Shown: positions 47,610 to 57,528, numbered from the stretch's first letter. The stretch: DNA of 64,000 nucleotides from Sphingobium sp. Leaf26 (GCF_001421665.1 NZ_LMKV01000009.1:1-64000), one strand, 5' to 3'. Notes: generated from the letters alone by a model not told the origin. Program-made: numbers and translations.

Positions 47610-49436
47610 ATGTTCAATTCTCTCTCCACCCGGATCGCCGCCTTTGGCGCGCTGGTCTTCGTTGCCGTTCTGTCGTTGATCTGGATGCTGGTCGATGCCT
47701 CGATCCAGACTCGCGACAGTTTCCGCTGGGTGAGCCATTCGGCCGAGGTGATCGAAACGATGGACGACGCCCTGTCCGCCCTGCGCGAAGCGGAATCGGG
47801 CCAGCGCGGTTTCGTCCTGACCCGCAATGCCAGCTTCGCCGATCCGGCCGATGCGCGCGTCGCGGTCGCGCGCGACGCCATGGTCCGGCTGGACCGGCTG
47901 ACCGCCGACAATCCGACCCAGAATATGCGCGCGCGTGAATTGCGCAGCCTGATGGACCGGCGCATGGCCATGCTGAGCGGCACGTTGGCCGATGCGCGCA
48001 TGGGGGATTATGACAAGGCGCGCACCGCCATCGCCAGCGGTGCCGGGCGCGATCTGATGACCATGCTCACTTTGCGCATCGACAGCTTCCTCGCCGAAGA
48101 ACGTGCCCTGCGCCTCACCCGCATCGACGCGGCCGATCGCCGGCTGGGCTGGGTGCGGCAACTCGCGCTGGTCGGCGGGCCGATCGTCGCGCTGGCCATC
48201 CTGTCCGTGTCGCTGCTGCTGATCTGGGGCATCCGTCGTCCCGCTGGCGTCATCAGCCGCGCGATGACCGCATTGGGGGAGGGCGACCGGAGCACGCGGG
48301 TCACCACCGCCATGGGATCGCGCGAATTCGCCCGGCTGGCGTCCGGCTATAATGCAATGGCCGACCAGTTGCAGGCGGCGGTCGCCGATCAGGGGCGTAG
48401 CGAGCAGGAGTTGAAGGCCGCCCATGGCGAACTGCTGCGCAACAGCAATATCCTGCGCGAACGCGGCGAGGTGATCGAACTGCTGGGCGGCATGGCCCAT
48501 CGCATGCAGGCGGCCCGCACCGACGAGGAACTGGCGCAGGTCATCCGCGTCTTCATGCCGCGTGTGCTGCCGGGCATCCCCGGCGCGCTCTACGCCCATA
48601 ATAACAGCCGCAACCTGCTGGTGCCGATCACCGGCTGGAGCGGTTTCACCCCCGCTGAGGATGGCTTCGCGCCCGACCAGTGCTGGGCGCTGCGGCGTGG
48701 CCAGAGCCATTGCGTCACCCAGCCCGGCGGCGACATCGTCTGCGGCCATGTCGATCGGCAAGCCATCTATCATTGCGAGCCGCTGCTGGCCGGCGGCGAA
48801 GTGATCGGCACCCTCTATCTGGAGGGCGTGATCGGCGAGGAAAGCGGATTCCGCCTGACCGTGATGGCGGAAAATATCAGCTCCGCGCTGGTCAACCATC
48901 GGCTCCAGCGGGGCCTGCGCGAACAGACGATCCGCGATCCGCTGACTGGCCTGTTCAACCGCCGCTACATGGAAGAAGCGCTGACGATCGAGATCGCCCG
49001 CGCCCGCCGCTCCGCCGTGCCGCTGAGCGCCGTCATGTGCGACGTCGATCATTTCAAGCGCTTCAACGACGAATTCGGCCATGAAGCCGGCGACGTCGTG
49101 CTCCAGGCGGTCGCCCATGAAATGCGCAGCCGTTTCCGCGACGGCGACATCGTCTGTCGCTATGGCGGGGAGGAATTTGCCGTCATCGCGCCGGGCACCA
49201 CCGCGCAGGCGCTGGCAGGCCGGGTGGAGGATGTGCGCAAGGGCATCGCCGAAATCGTGCTGCGCCATGGCGGCCGGGCGCTGGGATCGACCAGCATGTC
49301 TTTCGGCATCGCGACCTGGGACGAAAACATGGCGGGTGACGGCGCCGCGCTGCTGCAACTGGCCGATGCGGCGTTGTATCGGGCCAAGCGCGAAGGCCGC
49401 AACCGCACGGTCATCGACATGCCGCAGGCCGCCTGA
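47610..49436 (+). CDS. Membrane diguanylate cyclase (CHASE3-HAMP-GAF-GGDEF)
   Basis: 608 residues. N-terminal helix (10-30), CHASE3-like periplasmic domain (about 35-185; ALREAESGQRGFVLT), second helix (190-212), HAMP (213-265), coiled coil, GAF-like domain (about 295-430), and GGDEF with active-site GGEEF (519-523) preceded by an RxxD inhibitory site (RDGD). It should make cyclic di-GMP from two GTP under control of an envelope signal. No EAL domain is present. The promoter probably lies in the 58-bp gap rich in AT. Confidence 0.9.
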   Translation: MFNSLSTRIAAFGALVFVAVLSLIWMLVDASIQTRDSFRWVSHSAEVIETMDDALSALREAESGQRGFVLTRNASFADPADARVAVARDAMVRLDRLTADNPTQNMRARELRSLMDRRMAMLSGTLADARMGDYDKARTAIASGAGRDLMTMLTLRIDSFLAEERALRLTRIDAADRRLGWVRQLALVGGPIVALAILSVSLLLIWGIRRPAGVISRAMTALGEGDRSTRVTTAMGSREFARLASGYNAMADQLQAAVADQGRSEQELKAAHGELLRNSNILRERGEVIELLGGMAHRMQAARTDEELAQVIRVFMPRVLPGIPGALYAHNNSRNLLVPITGWSGFTPAEDGFAPDQCWALRRGQSHCVTQPGGDIVCGHVDRQAIYHCEPLLAGGEVIGTLYLEGVIGEESGFRLTVMAENISSALVNHRLQRGLREQTIRDPLTGLFNRRYMEEALTIEIARARRSAVPLSAVMCDVDHFKRFNDEFGHEAGDVVLQAVAHEMRSRFRDGDIVCRYGGEEFAVIAPGTTAQALAGRVEDVRKGIAEIVLRHGGRALGSTSMSFGIATWDENMAGDGAALLQLADAALYRAKREGRNRTVIDMPQAA

Positions 49437-49455
49437 TCGCCACCCCTGTGAAGTG

Positions 49456-49477
49456 TTCCCCGGCCCACGCCGGGGAA
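49456..49477. terminator. Hairpin between convergent genes
   Basis: TTCCCCGGC (49456-49464) pairs exactly with GCCGGGGAA (49469-49477) around CCAC. It sits between the diguanylate cyclase and the convergent NTF2-like gene and resembles the widespread CCCCGG...CCGGGG repeats. No T-run follows. Confidence 0.5.
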
Positions 49478-49513
49478 TGGAGAGCCGCAGGATCGGATCA
49501 AAGCCGGTCGATA

Positions 49514-49897
49514 TCAGCCCAGCGTCAGGTAAATTTCCGCCTCGATCAGCCAGTCGTCCCCGACATGCCGCCATTTCGCGCTGTATTGGCCCGACGCGAT
49601 CGTCGTGCCGGCGACCATGCCGGTCCAATGGCCATGCTCCATCGCGATCGGCTCGACCGGGGAGGCGACGATCCGGTCCGGCGTGCGGGTATAGATCATC
49701 CGCTCCTTCGCCGCGAATTCGCGCTTCCACGCCTGCAACTGCGCCTTGCGCCCGGCGATGATGGCGCTGTCCGTGCCAGTCATCATCACGACATTCATGG
49801 TCAGCAAGGGGCCGATGGCGTTCAGGTCGCCATCCGCCAGCGCCCGGTTGAACGCGGCGCGCGCCATGCGAATGGCCAGATCGGCGGTAGCGGTCAT
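49514..49897 (-). CDS. NTF2-like (SnoaL/DUF4440-type) protein
   Basis: 127 residues with the short cone-shaped NTF2 fold pattern: helices at the start (MARAAFNRALADGDLNAIGPLL) then strands (MMTGTDSAIIAGRKAQLQAW, HGHWTGMVAGTTIASGQYSAKWRHVGDDWLIEAE). No catalytic residues are clear. It is probably cytoplasmic. The ATG is at 49895-49897. Function cannot be told. Confidence 0.8.
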   Translation of the reverse strand: MTATADLAIRMARAAFNRALADGDLNAIGPLLTMNVVMMTGTDSAIIAGRKAQLQAWKREFAAKERMIYTRTPDRIVASPVEPIAMEHGHWTGMVAGTTIASGQYSAKWRHVGDDWLIEAEIYLTLG

Positions 49898-49919
49898 ATC
49901 CAGCTATTATCCTGAAAAA

Positions 49920-50009
49920 CCGTTCGCCCTGAGCCTGCCGAACGGCTCGGCCGAACGGGGTGAGGCCTTCGCTCGCGCTCAGGCGCCGGCTTTGCCTGGC
50001 CCGAACGGA
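49920..50009. repeat. Copy of the TTCG-CCTGAG-CTG-CGAA inverted-repeat family
   Basis: CCGTTCGCCCTGAGCCTGCCGAACGG opens the element and a degenerate inverse (CCCGAACGG) closes it. It fills most of the gap between the NTF2-like and I78 genes and is related to repeats at 34601 and 56183. Confidence 0.65.
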
Positions 50010-50018
50010 GGTTGAAGT

Positions 50019-50318
50019 TCACCCACAGCGCGCCGATGTAATCACCATCGCTTCGTCATAGCCGACGGTCAGCCGGTCGGGCCGGAAATCCATCGTCATG
50101 GCCATGCCGGGACCGCCCCAGCGCAGCGACTTCGCGCCCGAAGCCTTGAGCAGCGCCGCGCCCACCTCCGCACTGGCCTTCTGCCCCGTAAAGCGCTCCA
50201 GCCCGTCATGCCTGCACGGTCCTTCAGCGGTGGCCGGCGGAGTGGCCGGTCCTTCGTCCCCCGCACCGGCACAAGCGGACAGACTTGATGCCATCAGCCC
50301 CAGGATCGCCATCCGCAT
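50019..50318 (-). CDS. I78-family peptidase inhibitor lipoprotein
   Basis: 99 residues. Lipobox LSAC near residue 16 and a C-terminal domain with GLERFTGQKASAEVGAALLKASGAKSLRW and MTMDFRPDRLTVGYDEAMVI, which is the inhibitor I78 pattern. It is probably a periplasmic or outer-membrane protease inhibitor. I chose the ATG at 50316-50318 because AGGAG lies seven bases upstream; another ATG at 50331-50333 overlaps the rnd stop by four bases and would add five residues. Coupled to rnd either way. Confidence 0.82.
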   Translation of the reverse strand: MRMAILGLMASSLSACAGAGDEGPATPPATAEGPCRHDGLERFTGQKASAEVGAALLKASGAKSLRWGGPGMAMTMDFRPDRLTVGYDEAMVITSARCG

Positions 50319-50329
50319 CACCGCTCTCC

Positions 50330-51496
50330 TCATTCCGTGCGCGTCATCTTCAGCCGGCCATTCTTGACCGCAAAGGCCATGCGGCCCTCGACCAGATCAA
50401 CCGCGTCCCGGCCGAATTGTTCATAACGCCAGCCTTCCAGGATGGAGAGGCCTTCGCGCACGCCCGCCGCCAGCGCATCAATATCGTCGGTCCGCGCGAT
50501 CAGCCGCGCGGCGACATTGATGTCGCGCGACCGGATCTTGAGCAGCAGCTTGAGCAGGTCGGCGACCAGCGCGCCATCCTTGCCCAGCCCCGGCCGGCGC
50601 GGTTCGCGATCGGGCATCTCGTCGCGCGCCAATGGCTGATGCTTGGCCAGCGCATTCATCAGCCGCGCGCCGATATCGTTGCTTTTCCAGGTAGTGGACA
50701 GGCCCCGGACCTTGCCCAGATCCTCCTGATGGCGCGGCGGATGGCTGGCGATATCGGCCAGCGTCTCGTCCTTCACGATGCGACCGCGCGGCAGGTTCTT
50801 GTCCTGCGCCTCGATTTCGCGCCACGCCGCCAGCGCCTTCAGCCGACCCAGCACATCGGGCTTCTTGCTGGCGATGCGCACGCGCTGCCAGGCCTGCTGC
50901 GGGTCGTTTTCATAATGGGACGGATCGCTGATCCGCTCCATTTCCTGGTCCAGCCAGTCGCCACGCCCGGTCTTGCGCAATTCGTCCAGCATCTTGGGGA
51001 AAATCTGGATCAGGTAGGTGACGTCGCCGATCGCATAGTCGATCTGGCGCTTGTCCAGCGGCCGCCGCGCCCAGTCGGTAAAGCGCGCGCCCTTGTCCAG
51101 CACCACGCCCATCCAGGCATCGACCAGATTGCCGTAGCCGATCTGTTCGCCCAGCCCCAGCGCCATGGCGGCGATCTGCGTGTCGAACATCGGGTGCGGC
51201 GTCTTGCCGGTCAGGTTGTGGACGATCTCGATATCCTGCCCGCCGGCATGGAAGACCTTGAGGATATCCTCATTGTTCACCATCAGGTCGAGCAGCGGCT
51301 TCATGTCCAGCCCGGGCGCCTTGGGGTCGATCGCGGCCGCCTCGTTCGGATCGGCGACCTGCACCAGGCACAGTTCGGGCCAATAGCTATTTTCCCGCAT
51401 GAACTCGGTATCGACGGCGATGTAGGGGGATTTCGCGATGCGGGCGCAGAAGTCGGCAAGAGTCTTGCTATCGGTAATCAGCGGATGAATTTGCAT
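50330..51496 (-). CDS. rnd: Ribonuclease D
   Basis: 388 residues. DEDDy exonuclease domain with Asp29 and Glu31 (AVDTEFM), [10 protein letters not shown] and YAIGDVTYL (Tyr and Asp of the last motif), followed by an HRDC domain (about 210-290) with the segment [14 protein letters not shown]. It trims 3' ends of tRNA precursors and other structured RNA. It is divergent to aspS, 124 bp away. Confidence 0.95.
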   Translation of the reverse strand: MQIHPLITDSKTLADFCARIAKSPYIAVDTEFMRENSYWPELCLVQVADPNEAAAIDPKAPGLDMKPLLDLMVNNEDILKVFHAGGQDIEIVHNLTGKTPHPMFDTQIAAMALGLGEQIGYGNLVDAWMGVVLDKGARFTDWARRPLDKRQIDYAIGDVTYLIQIFPKMLDELRKTGRGDWLDQEMERISDPSHYENDPQQAWQRVRIASKKPDVLGRLKALAAWREIEAQDKNLPRGRIVKDETLADIASHPPRHQEDLGKVRGLSTTWKSNDIGARLMNALAKHQPLARDEMPDREPRRPGLGKDGALVADLLKLLLKIRSRDINVAARLIARTDDIDALAAGVREGLSILEGWRYEQFGRDAVDLVEGRMAFAVKNGRLKMTRTE

Positions 51497-51620
51497 ATGG
51501 TCTTCGATCTTATTATGGGCTGGCCCGCGTCCGTGGGCTGGTCAATATGACATGGCTGGCCATAGCGAGACTGCAACAGTTTGTCATTTCCGTAAAACGA
51601 ATCCGAAAGATGTAAACGCC

Positions 51621-53405
51621 ATGCACGCCTATCGCACTCATACCTGCGGCGCCCTGACCACAGCGGACGTCGGCAATGCGGTCCGCGTGTCGGGCTGGGT
51701 GCATCGCAAGCGCGACCATGGCGGCGTCCTCTTCGTCGATCTGCGCGACCATTATGGCATCACCCAGATCGTGGCGAAGGCCGACAGCGATCCGCTCCGC
51801 GCGCTGGAATCGCTCCGCCTCGAATCCGTCGTGACGATCGAGGGCAAGGTCGTCGCCCGCGCCGCCGAAGCCATCAACCCCAGGATGGCGACCGGCGAGA
51901 TCGAGGTCGTGGCCGATGTCGTGACGATCCTCTCCGCCGCCGCCGAACTGCCGCTGCCGGTCGCGGGCGAGCAGGATTATCCCGAAGATATCCGCCTGCG
52001 TTACCGCTTCCTCGACCTGCGCCGCGAAACGCTGCACGCGAACATCGTCAAGCGTACAAAGGTCATTTCCGACATGCGCCGCCGCATGGAAGGTGCTGGC
52101 TTCACCGAATATTCGACGCCGATCCTGACGGCTTCCAGCCCGGAAGGCGCGCGCGACTTCCTGGTGCCCAGCCGCATCCACCCCGGCAAATTCTACGCCC
52201 TGCCGCAGGCGCCCCAGCAATATAAGCAGTTGCTGATGGTCGCCGGTTTCGATCGCTATTTCCAGATCGCGCCCTGCTTCCGTGACGAAGACCCGCGCGC
52301 CGACCGTCTGCCCGGCGAATTCTACCAGCTCGACCTGGAAATGAGCTTCGTCACGCAGGAAGACGTCTGGAACACGATGGAGCCGGTCATCGCTTCGGTG
52401 TTCGAAGAGTTCGCCGAGGGCAAGCCGGTAACCCCGGCGGGCAGCTTCCCGCGCATCCCCCACGCCGAAGCGCTGCTGAAATATGGCAGCGACAAGCCCG
52501 ATCTGCGCAACCCCGTCATCATCCAGGACGTCACCGACCATTTCGTGGGTTCGGGCTTCGGCATTTTCGCCTCGCTGGTCGATGGCGGCGCGCGCATCCG
52601 CGCCATCCCGGCGCCGGGCGCTGGCGCCGGCAGCCGCAAATTCTTCGACGACATGAACGTCTGGGCGCGCGGCGAAGGCTATTCGGGCCTGGGCTACATC
52701 AACATCAAGGATGGCGTTCCCGGCGGCCCCATCGCCAAGAATCATGGCGAGGAAGCGACCGCCAAGCTGATCGCGGCGCTGGGCCTTGGCCCCAACGACG
52801 GCGTCTTCTTCGCCGCGGGCAAGGAAACGCAAGCCGCAAAGCTCGCCGGCCTCGCCCGCATCCGCGTCGGCGAACAGCTCGACCTGATCGACAAGGACCG
52901 GTTCGACCTCTGCTGGATCGTGGACTTCCCCTTCTACGAATATGATGAGGACTCGAAGTCGATCGACTTCGCCCACAATCCCTTCTCCATGCCGCAGGGC
53001 GGCCTCGATGCGCTGAACACGCAAGACCCCCTCACCATCAATGCCTATCAATATGATATGGTCTGCAACGGCTTCGAAATCGCGTCCGGCTCGATCCGTA
53101 ACCAGTCGCCCGACCTGATGGTCAAGGCGTTCGAACTGGTCGGCCTGAGCAAGGCGGATGTGGAGGAACGCTTCGGCGGCCTCTACCGCGCCTTCCAATA
53201 TGGCGCGCCGCCGCATGGCGGCATGGCCGCTGGCGTCGATCGCATCGTGATGCTGCTGTGCGGCGCGCAGAATCTGCGCGAAATCACGCTGTTCCCGATG
53301 AACCAGCGCGCCGAAGACCTTTTGATGGGCGCGCCCAGCGCCGCCGAATTCAAGCAATTGCGCGAACTCCATGTCCGCGTGGTGGAGCCGCAGGCGAAGG
53401 CATAA
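51621..53405 (+). CDS. aspS: Aspartyl-tRNA synthetase
   Basis: 594 residues, bacterial-type class II synthetase. Order: anticodon-binding OB-fold ([22 protein letters not shown]), motif 2 ([11 protein letters not shown]), bacterial GAD insert (about 295-415) and motif 3 ([13 protein letters not shown]). It may be nondiscriminating if GatCAB is present elsewhere; sequence alone does not tell. The ATG at 51621 gives the family [10 protein letters not shown] start. Confidence 0.96.
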   Translation: MHAYRTHTCGALTTADVGNAVRVSGWVHRKRDHGGVLFVDLRDHYGITQIVAKADSDPLRALESLRLESVVTIEGKVVARAAEAINPRMATGEIEVVADVVTILSAAAELPLPVAGEQDYPEDIRLRYRFLDLRRETLHANIVKRTKVISDMRRRMEGAGFTEYSTPILTASSPEGARDFLVPSRIHPGKFYALPQAPQQYKQLLMVAGFDRYFQIAPCFRDEDPRADRLPGEFYQLDLEMSFVTQEDVWNTMEPVIASVFEEFAEGKPVTPAGSFPRIPHAEALLKYGSDKPDLRNPVIIQDVTDHFVGSGFGIFASLVDGGARIRAIPAPGAGAGSRKFFDDMNVWARGEGYSGLGYINIKDGVPGGPIAKNHGEEATAKLIAALGLGPNDGVFFAAGKETQAAKLAGLARIRVGEQLDLIDKDRFDLCWIVDFPFYEYDEDSKSIDFAHNPFSMPQGGLDALNTQDPLTINAYQYDMVCNGFEIASGSIRNQSPDLMVKAFELVGLSKADVEERFGGLYRAFQYGAPPHGGMAAGVDRIVMLLCGAQNLREITLFPMNQRAEDLLMGAPSAAEFKQLRELHVRVVEPQAKA

Positions 53406-53429
53406 CGCGCCTAGCGCCGGAAGACATTG

Positions 53430-53490
53430 TTCGCGCAGAGGCGCGGAGCCGCAGAGACAAAAACCCTCCGCGTCTCCGCGCCTCCGCGTG
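53430..53490. repeat. CGCAGAGGCGCGGAG inverted repeat
   Basis: TTCGCGCAGAGGCGCGGAGCCGCAGAG (53430-53456) faces CCTCCGCGTCTCCGCGCCTCCGCG (53465-53488) as an imperfect inverted pair between aspS and ppk2. A larger related element lies at 59046-59190. Confidence 0.75.
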
Positions 53491-53592
53491 TTTCCTCTTT
53501 TTTCCGTCTTCCGGCCGCTACCGCGCGGCCAAATTTGACTTTTCCCGCTCCAAGGCGTTGCCTGCCATAGCAACAGCATCGGAGACGCGCCC

Positions 53593-54378
53593 ATGACCAT
53601 CGACCTTGCCGATTACGAACAGGGCGCGAAATATAAAGGCGATTATGAGGCCGACCTCGTCGCTCTCCAGCAGCGACTCGCCAAGATTCAGGTCGCCCAT
53701 ATCCTGCACGGGCGGCGCAGCGTCATCCTGCTGGAAGGCTGGGACGCGGCGGGCAAGGGCGGCATCATCAAGCGGCTGAGCGCCGACTGGGATCCGCGTT
53801 ATTATCAGGTCCATCCGATATCAGCGCCGACCCAGATCGAGCAGGATCATCATTTCCTCTGGCGTTTCTGGACCCGCCTGCCCGCCAGCCACAATATCGG
53901 CATCTTCGACCGAAGCTGGTACGGCCGCGTGCTGGTCGAGCGGGTGGAGGGCTATTGCAGCAAATCCGACTGGAAGCGCGGCTATGACGAGATCAACGCC
54001 TTTGAAAAACAGTTGGCGCAGTCCGGCACGAATTTCGTGAAGCTGTTCGTCCACATCACGCAAAAGGTGCAGGACGAACAACTGGCCCAGCGGATCGACA
54101 CGCCATGGAAGCGTTGGAAGACCGGCGCCGACGATTATCGCAACCGGGCCAGGCGCGCCGACTATCTCGACGCGATGCACGCGATGTTCAAGAAGACCGA
54201 CACCAAACACGCCCCCTGGCAGGTGATCGACAATAACAATCGCAAGGCGGGGCGGATCGCGGCGTTGACCTATGTCGCTGATCGGCTGGAGAAACTGGTG
54301 CCGCTGGACTTTCCGGATGCCGATCCGGCGATCGTCAAACTGGCGCAAGATGCCTTCGGATATAAGGCAGAAATATAG
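53593..54378 (+). CDS. ppk2: Polyphosphate kinase 2 family protein
   Basis: 261 residues, single PPK2 domain. Walker A is GWDAAGKGG (49-57), lid region follows and Walker B is FDRSWYGR with Asp106. Short PPK2 proteins transfer phosphate from polyphosphate to nucleotides: class I makes ATP/GTP from diphosphates, class II from monophosphates; class cannot be assigned here. The gene stands alone and has a TTGACT at 53535, which may be part of its promoter. Confidence 0.92.
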   Translation: MTIDLADYEQGAKYKGDYEADLVALQQRLAKIQVAHILHGRRSVILLEGWDAAGKGGIIKRLSADWDPRYYQVHPISAPTQIEQDHHFLWRFWTRLPASHNIGIFDRSWYGRVLVERVEGYCSKSDWKRGYDEINAFEKQLAQSGTNFVKLFVHITQKVQDEQLAQRIDTPWKRWKTGADDYRNRARRADYLDAMHAMFKKTDTKHAPWQVIDNNNRKAGRIAALTYVADRLEKLVPLDFPDADPAIVKLAQDAFGYKAEI

Positions 54379-54455
54379 TAAAAACAGTATCTTGTAACAA
54401 AACCGTCATCAAAATCTAACGCCGTATTTACCAATAGGGGGCTAGGCCGGCCGCC

Positions 54456-55769
54456 ATGAACGCCGTTCCCCTCACCGTGTCCGACGCTTCTGCCTCGCCG
54501 GACTTTGCGCTGGCCCAGCGCAGCCCGATCATCCGGCTGGGCCGTCCGCTCAGCGAGGCGGTCGACTGGTTCCAGAGCGATTCGGGTCTGCGCCTGTTGC
54601 CGGTGCTGGATATGGCGGATCGTCCAGTGGGCGCGATCTACGAGCGCGATATGCGCCGCATCCTGTTCAACCCCTTCGGCCATGCGCTGCTGCGCAACCC
54701 CAGTTTCGGCGGTCGCCTCGACGATCATGTCCGCCCCTGCGCCACGGTCGATCGCATGGAAAGCGTAGAGGCGCTGGTCGACCTCTTCGCGGCGCAGGGC
54801 GCGGGCTGCGAAGGACTGATCGTCACCGATGGCGGCCGGTATGCAGGCATATTGGGCGGCCCGCTGCTGCTGCGCCTCGCGGCAGAGCGCGACGCCCGCG
54901 TGGCGCTGGAACGAGCGGTGCGGGTCGAGCAGATCACGCAGGAAAGCGCGGCCTTCCGCCACGATATCGCGACGATGATCGTCGACATGGCCGCGATGGC
55001 CGAACGGCTGTCGGCGCTGGCGGGGCAGGCGGCGGTGCGCGCGGCCGGTGATGGTGCCGATTCGGCCGCCATGGCGGTTGCGGCGGCACAGACCGCCGAA
55101 CGGCTGGGCCAGTTGGCCGCTGGCGGAACCGAACTGGGCCAGTTGTTCCGTGCGATGGAGGCCGAAGCGGAAGCCGCCGGGCAAGCCATTGCCGAAGCCG
55201 CCGCACGCAGCCGCTCCGGCATGGCGCGTAGCGCCGCGCTGCGGATCGAGGCCGACGGCATCGGCGACGTGATCGCCCTGATCGACAGCATCGCCAGGGC
55301 CACCGCCATGCTGGCGCTCAATGCCGGGATAGAGGCCGCTCGCGCCGGGGAGGCGGGGCAGGGCTTTGCCGTCGTCGCGCGGGAAGTGAAATCGCTCGCG
55401 CAGCAGACCCGCGAGGCTGCGGCCGGCATATCCGGGCGCATCGACCATATCCGCGCCGCCATCGGGGAGGTGGCAGCCGGCCACGCCCATATGGACGCCA
55501 CCATGACCCGCGCCGACCGGTTGTCGGCAGCGGTGTTCGAAGCGGTGGCGCGCCAGAGCGCCTTCAGCCGCACCATGGCCGACAGCGTGGCGGAGGCCGG
55601 CGCCGCCAGCGCCCATATCCGCACCGGCGCGCGCCAGATCAGCGACAATGCGCAGGCCACGGCGCTGGCGGCGCGGGGCATGCGCGACGTCGCGGACCGG
55701 ATGGCGGGGGAGGCGCACCGGCTGGAACAGCGCGCCGGCGGCTTCATCGCGGCGGTCCGCGCGGCCTGA
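54456..55769 (+). CDS. Soluble methyl-accepting-chemotaxis-like protein
   Basis: 437 residues without membrane helices. N-terminal 150 residues suggest a CBS-like or similar sensor domain ([27 protein letters not shown]...[17 protein letters not shown]), followed by a long Ala-rich coiled coil and the receptor signalling tip [23 protein letters not shown]. The tip would bind CheA/CheW in the cytoplasm. No chemotaxis genes are close. Ala-rich, so some helix predictions may be inflated. Confidence 0.85.
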   Translation: MNAVPLTVSDASASPDFALAQRSPIIRLGRPLSEAVDWFQSDSGLRLLPVLDMADRPVGAIYERDMRRILFNPFGHALLRNPSFGGRLDDHVRPCATVDRMESVEALVDLFAAQGAGCEGLIVTDGGRYAGILGGPLLLRLAAERDARVALERAVRVEQITQESAAFRHDIATMIVDMAAMAERLSALAGQAAVRAAGDGADSAAMAVAAAQTAERLGQLAAGGTELGQLFRAMEAEAEAAGQAIAEAAARSRSGMARSAALRIEADGIGDVIALIDSIARATAMLALNAGIEAARAGEAGQGFAVVAREVKSLAQQTREAAAGISGRIDHIRAAIGEVAAGHAHMDATMTRADRLSAAVFEAVARQSAFSRTMADSVAEAGAASAHIRTGARQISDNAQATALAARGMRDVADRMAGEAHRLEQRAGGFIAAVRAA

Positions 55770-55793
55770 ACATCCTGCGCGCGCAACACCGGC

Positions 55794-55898
55794 TAGAGCG
55801 CGCTGCGTTGAATCCGGCGCAGGTCGCGCGCTCTAGTTTTTTGTTTTCGCATCGTTTTAATCGAAAAACCGGTCCCCACTTTTCCGCACGATGCTCTA
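55794..55898. repeat. 105-bp intergenic hairpin repeat, copy 2
   Basis: Second copy of the element at 5319-5423, same length, same stem TAGAGCGCGC/GCGCGCTCTA and same GCACGATGCTCTA end, with a few single-base differences. It lies 25 bp after the chemoreceptor-like gene. A TAGAGCATCG fragment similar to its end overlaps the stop codon of the next small gene at 56149. Confidence 0.88.
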
Positions 55899-55965
55899 AT
55901 ATCGCGCTGGCATCGCCGCACAAAAGCGTTAGGCTGTTCATCCAAAGCATAAGGAGAGGCAAGCC

Positions 55966-56151
55966 ATGCTCGTGATGTTCGTCGGCACCGATCGCACCCA
56001 GACCGCGATCAACCCTACGCAGGTCACCTTCGTCACCCAGGTCACCGACGGCACCCGCATCCGCTTTGGCGAGGGGCGCAGCGTGACCGTCACCGAACCG
56101 ATCGACGCCGTCATAGAAACCCTCAACCAGGCGCTCCGCCCGCACGATTAG
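55966..56151 (+). CDS. Small hypothetical protein
   Basis: 61 residues, probably a small beta-rich domain (QVTFVTQVTDGTRIRFGEGRSVTVTEPIDAVIETLNQAL). The strong AAGGAGAGG before the ATG supports it as a real gene. The overall shape recalls small FlbD-like regulators, but the match is too weak to name. It stands alone between repeats. Confidence 0.65.
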   Translation: MLVMFVGTDRTQTAINPTQVTFVTQVTDGTRIRFGEGRSVTVTEPIDAVIETLNQALRPHD

Positions 56152-56182
56152 AGCATCGAGCGTTCAATTGGGATCACCCGAT

Positions 56183-56269
56183 TTCCGTTCGTCCTGAGCC
56201 TGTCGAAGGACGTCGCGCGCGTCGTTGACCTTCGGTCGCCTGCGGCTCGACAGGCTGAGGACGATCGGG
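56183..56269. repeat. TTCGTCCTGAGCCTGTCGAAGGAC inverted repeat
   Basis: CGTTCGTCCTGAGCCTGTCGAAGGAC (56186-56211) is inverse to CTCGACAGGCTGAGGACGATCGGG (56246-56269) with few mismatches. It belongs to the same dispersed family as 34601 and 49920. Confidence 0.75.
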
Positions 56270-56277
56270 TCATACTA

Positions 56278-56439
56278 GGGCCGATCGACATTCAGGAGAT
56301 GGCGAGCCGAGCCGCAGGCCACCGGAGGTAAAATGGTGTTTTTACGTGACCCGGAGCGCAGCCTACTCAAAGTAGGTGAGCACCGGAAGCACGGAAAAGC
56401 GCCATTTGCAGGCCGTCAGAACTGAATGTCGAACGGCCC
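56278..56439. mobile_element. 162-bp fold-back, MITE-like element
   Basis: Outer inverted repeats GGGCCGATCGACATTCAG (56278-56295) and CTGAATGTCGAACGGCCC (56422-56439) match at 17 of 18 positions. Inner arms (56331-56348 and 56390-56407) and a central CCTACTCAAAGTAGG palindrome extend the symmetry. It has no ORF. No clear target-site duplication is seen, so mobility is inferred from structure only. Confidence 0.7.
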
Positions 56440-56558
56440 TGAAGCGCGCTGCTCTGGAAGGGCTGCCATACACCTGCGAAAGCATGGAGGGTGCCCGGTC
56501 TATCCGTTTCGCTTTCGGGGCCAGGCACGTCCGCCTTCGCCCGGATGCGGCCGCCCTC

Positions 56559-57443
56559 CTATTCCGCCAGCTTCTTCGTCAGCGCCGCGTCCGCCCGCTC
56601 CGCATAACGGCGGCATATGCCGGGATCGACAAAGGGATTGGGCGTGCGCATCCTGGCCAGTTGCGCCACCCGTTCCGCATCGCCATCCTGTGGGTGCGAT
56701 GCGATCAATATGTCGCACGGCATCGCCTTCACCCGCGCGAAGCTGGTCCGAAATGCCGCCACGAAGCGCTTATGTGCGGGATCGGCAAAGCGCCAGCCAT
56801 CGGCGGCGATCGGATTGAGGCTGGCGGCAAAGACGATCGTTCTGCAATCCTTCCCCTCGCAACTTTTCCAGCGCCAGCTCATGCTGCCCAGCGTATGGCC
56901 CGGCGTCGCCTGCGCGGTGACGATCGTATCGCCCAGCCGGATCGCCTCGCCATCGCGCGCCACGCGCAGTTTCGTCACGCCGGGGAAGCGCTCCAGCCAG
57001 GCCGCCTGCGGATCGTCGGGATCGCCGCCGCCCTGGCGCAGCACGGCGGCGGCCGGGCCACTCGCGATCACCGTCGCGCCGCTGTCCCGCGCCAGCGCGG
57101 CGATGCCGCCGGCATGGTCGAAATGTGGTTCCGTGCTCAGGATCAGCTTCACCTGCCTGATCGAAAAGCCCAGTGCGCCGATCTTCCGCTCGATATCGCC
57201 CACCGCCTGCGGCACCGCCCCGTCGATCAGGATCAGCCCCGCGCTGGTGCGGATCAGCGCGACGTTCAGCCCGCCAAAGCCGACCAGATAGGTGTCGCCA
57301 TGCAATCGCACCGCCGGCTGCGGCGCCAGCCAGCGCTTGGCGGACTCCGGCGCGATCGGTCGTGTCAGCGGGTCGTCCGGCTTGCCGGCGCCCGTCATCA
57401 TCATCCCAGCCACACTAATAGCCAGATACGCCATCTTCCGCAT
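56559..57443 (-). CDS. Subclass B3 metallo-beta-lactamase with active-site Glu (B3-E)
   Basis: 294 residues, signal peptide to about ALA-type site near residue 20. The zinc motif is E-P-H-F-D-H (Glu105, His107, Asp109, His110), with His183 (PGHT) and His250 (ASHP): the first zinc histidine (BBL position 116) is replaced by Glu. Glu variants of B3 are known, for example SIE-1 from Sphingobium indicum. It would hydrolyse beta-lactams in the periplasm. AAGGAGG lies before the ATG at 57441-57443. It is divergent to an AmpR-like regulator, so induction by beta-lactams is likely. Confidence 0.9.
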   Translation of the reverse strand: MRKMAYLAISVAGMMMTGAGKPDDPLTRPIAPESAKRWLAPQPAVRLHGDTYLVGFGGLNVALIRTSAGLILIDGAVPQAVGDIERKIGALGFSIRQVKLILSTEPHFDHAGGIAALARDSGATVIASGPAAAVLRQGGGDPDDPQAAWLERFPGVTKLRVARDGEAIRLGDTIVTAQATPGHTLGSMSWRWKSCEGKDCRTIVFAASLNPIAADGWRFADPAHKRFVAAFRTSFARVKAMPCDILIASHPQDGDAERVAQLARMRTPNPFVDPGICRRYAERADAALTKKLAE

Positions 57444-57528
57444 TGATCCGCCTCCTTGCCTTGAATGCAAACAGATTGCCCCGCGCCTATGCCCTGAACA
57501 AAGCATCATTTCTCGACGGAGCCATAAG
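57444..57528. promoter_or_regulatory. Divergent AmpR-type control region
   Basis: 85 bp between the beta-lactamase start (minus) and the LysR/AmpR-like start (plus). This is the usual layout for AmpR control, where the regulator binds between the two promoters. I did not identify a confident T-N11-A operator or promoter boxes. Confidence 0.6.

Larger units (their letters stand above)
56152..56558. other. 407-bp gene-free region built of repeats
   Basis: The gap holds a TTCGTCCTGAGCCTGTCGAAG inverted repeat (56183-56269) and the 162-bp fold-back element (56278-56439). From 56440 to 56558 I see nothing recognisable. No ORF with a ribosome binding site is present. Confidence 0.8.

Noticed and set aside
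51513..53600. 695-codon frame antisense to aspS
   Set aside because: Shadow of aspS; its start lies inside a repeat.
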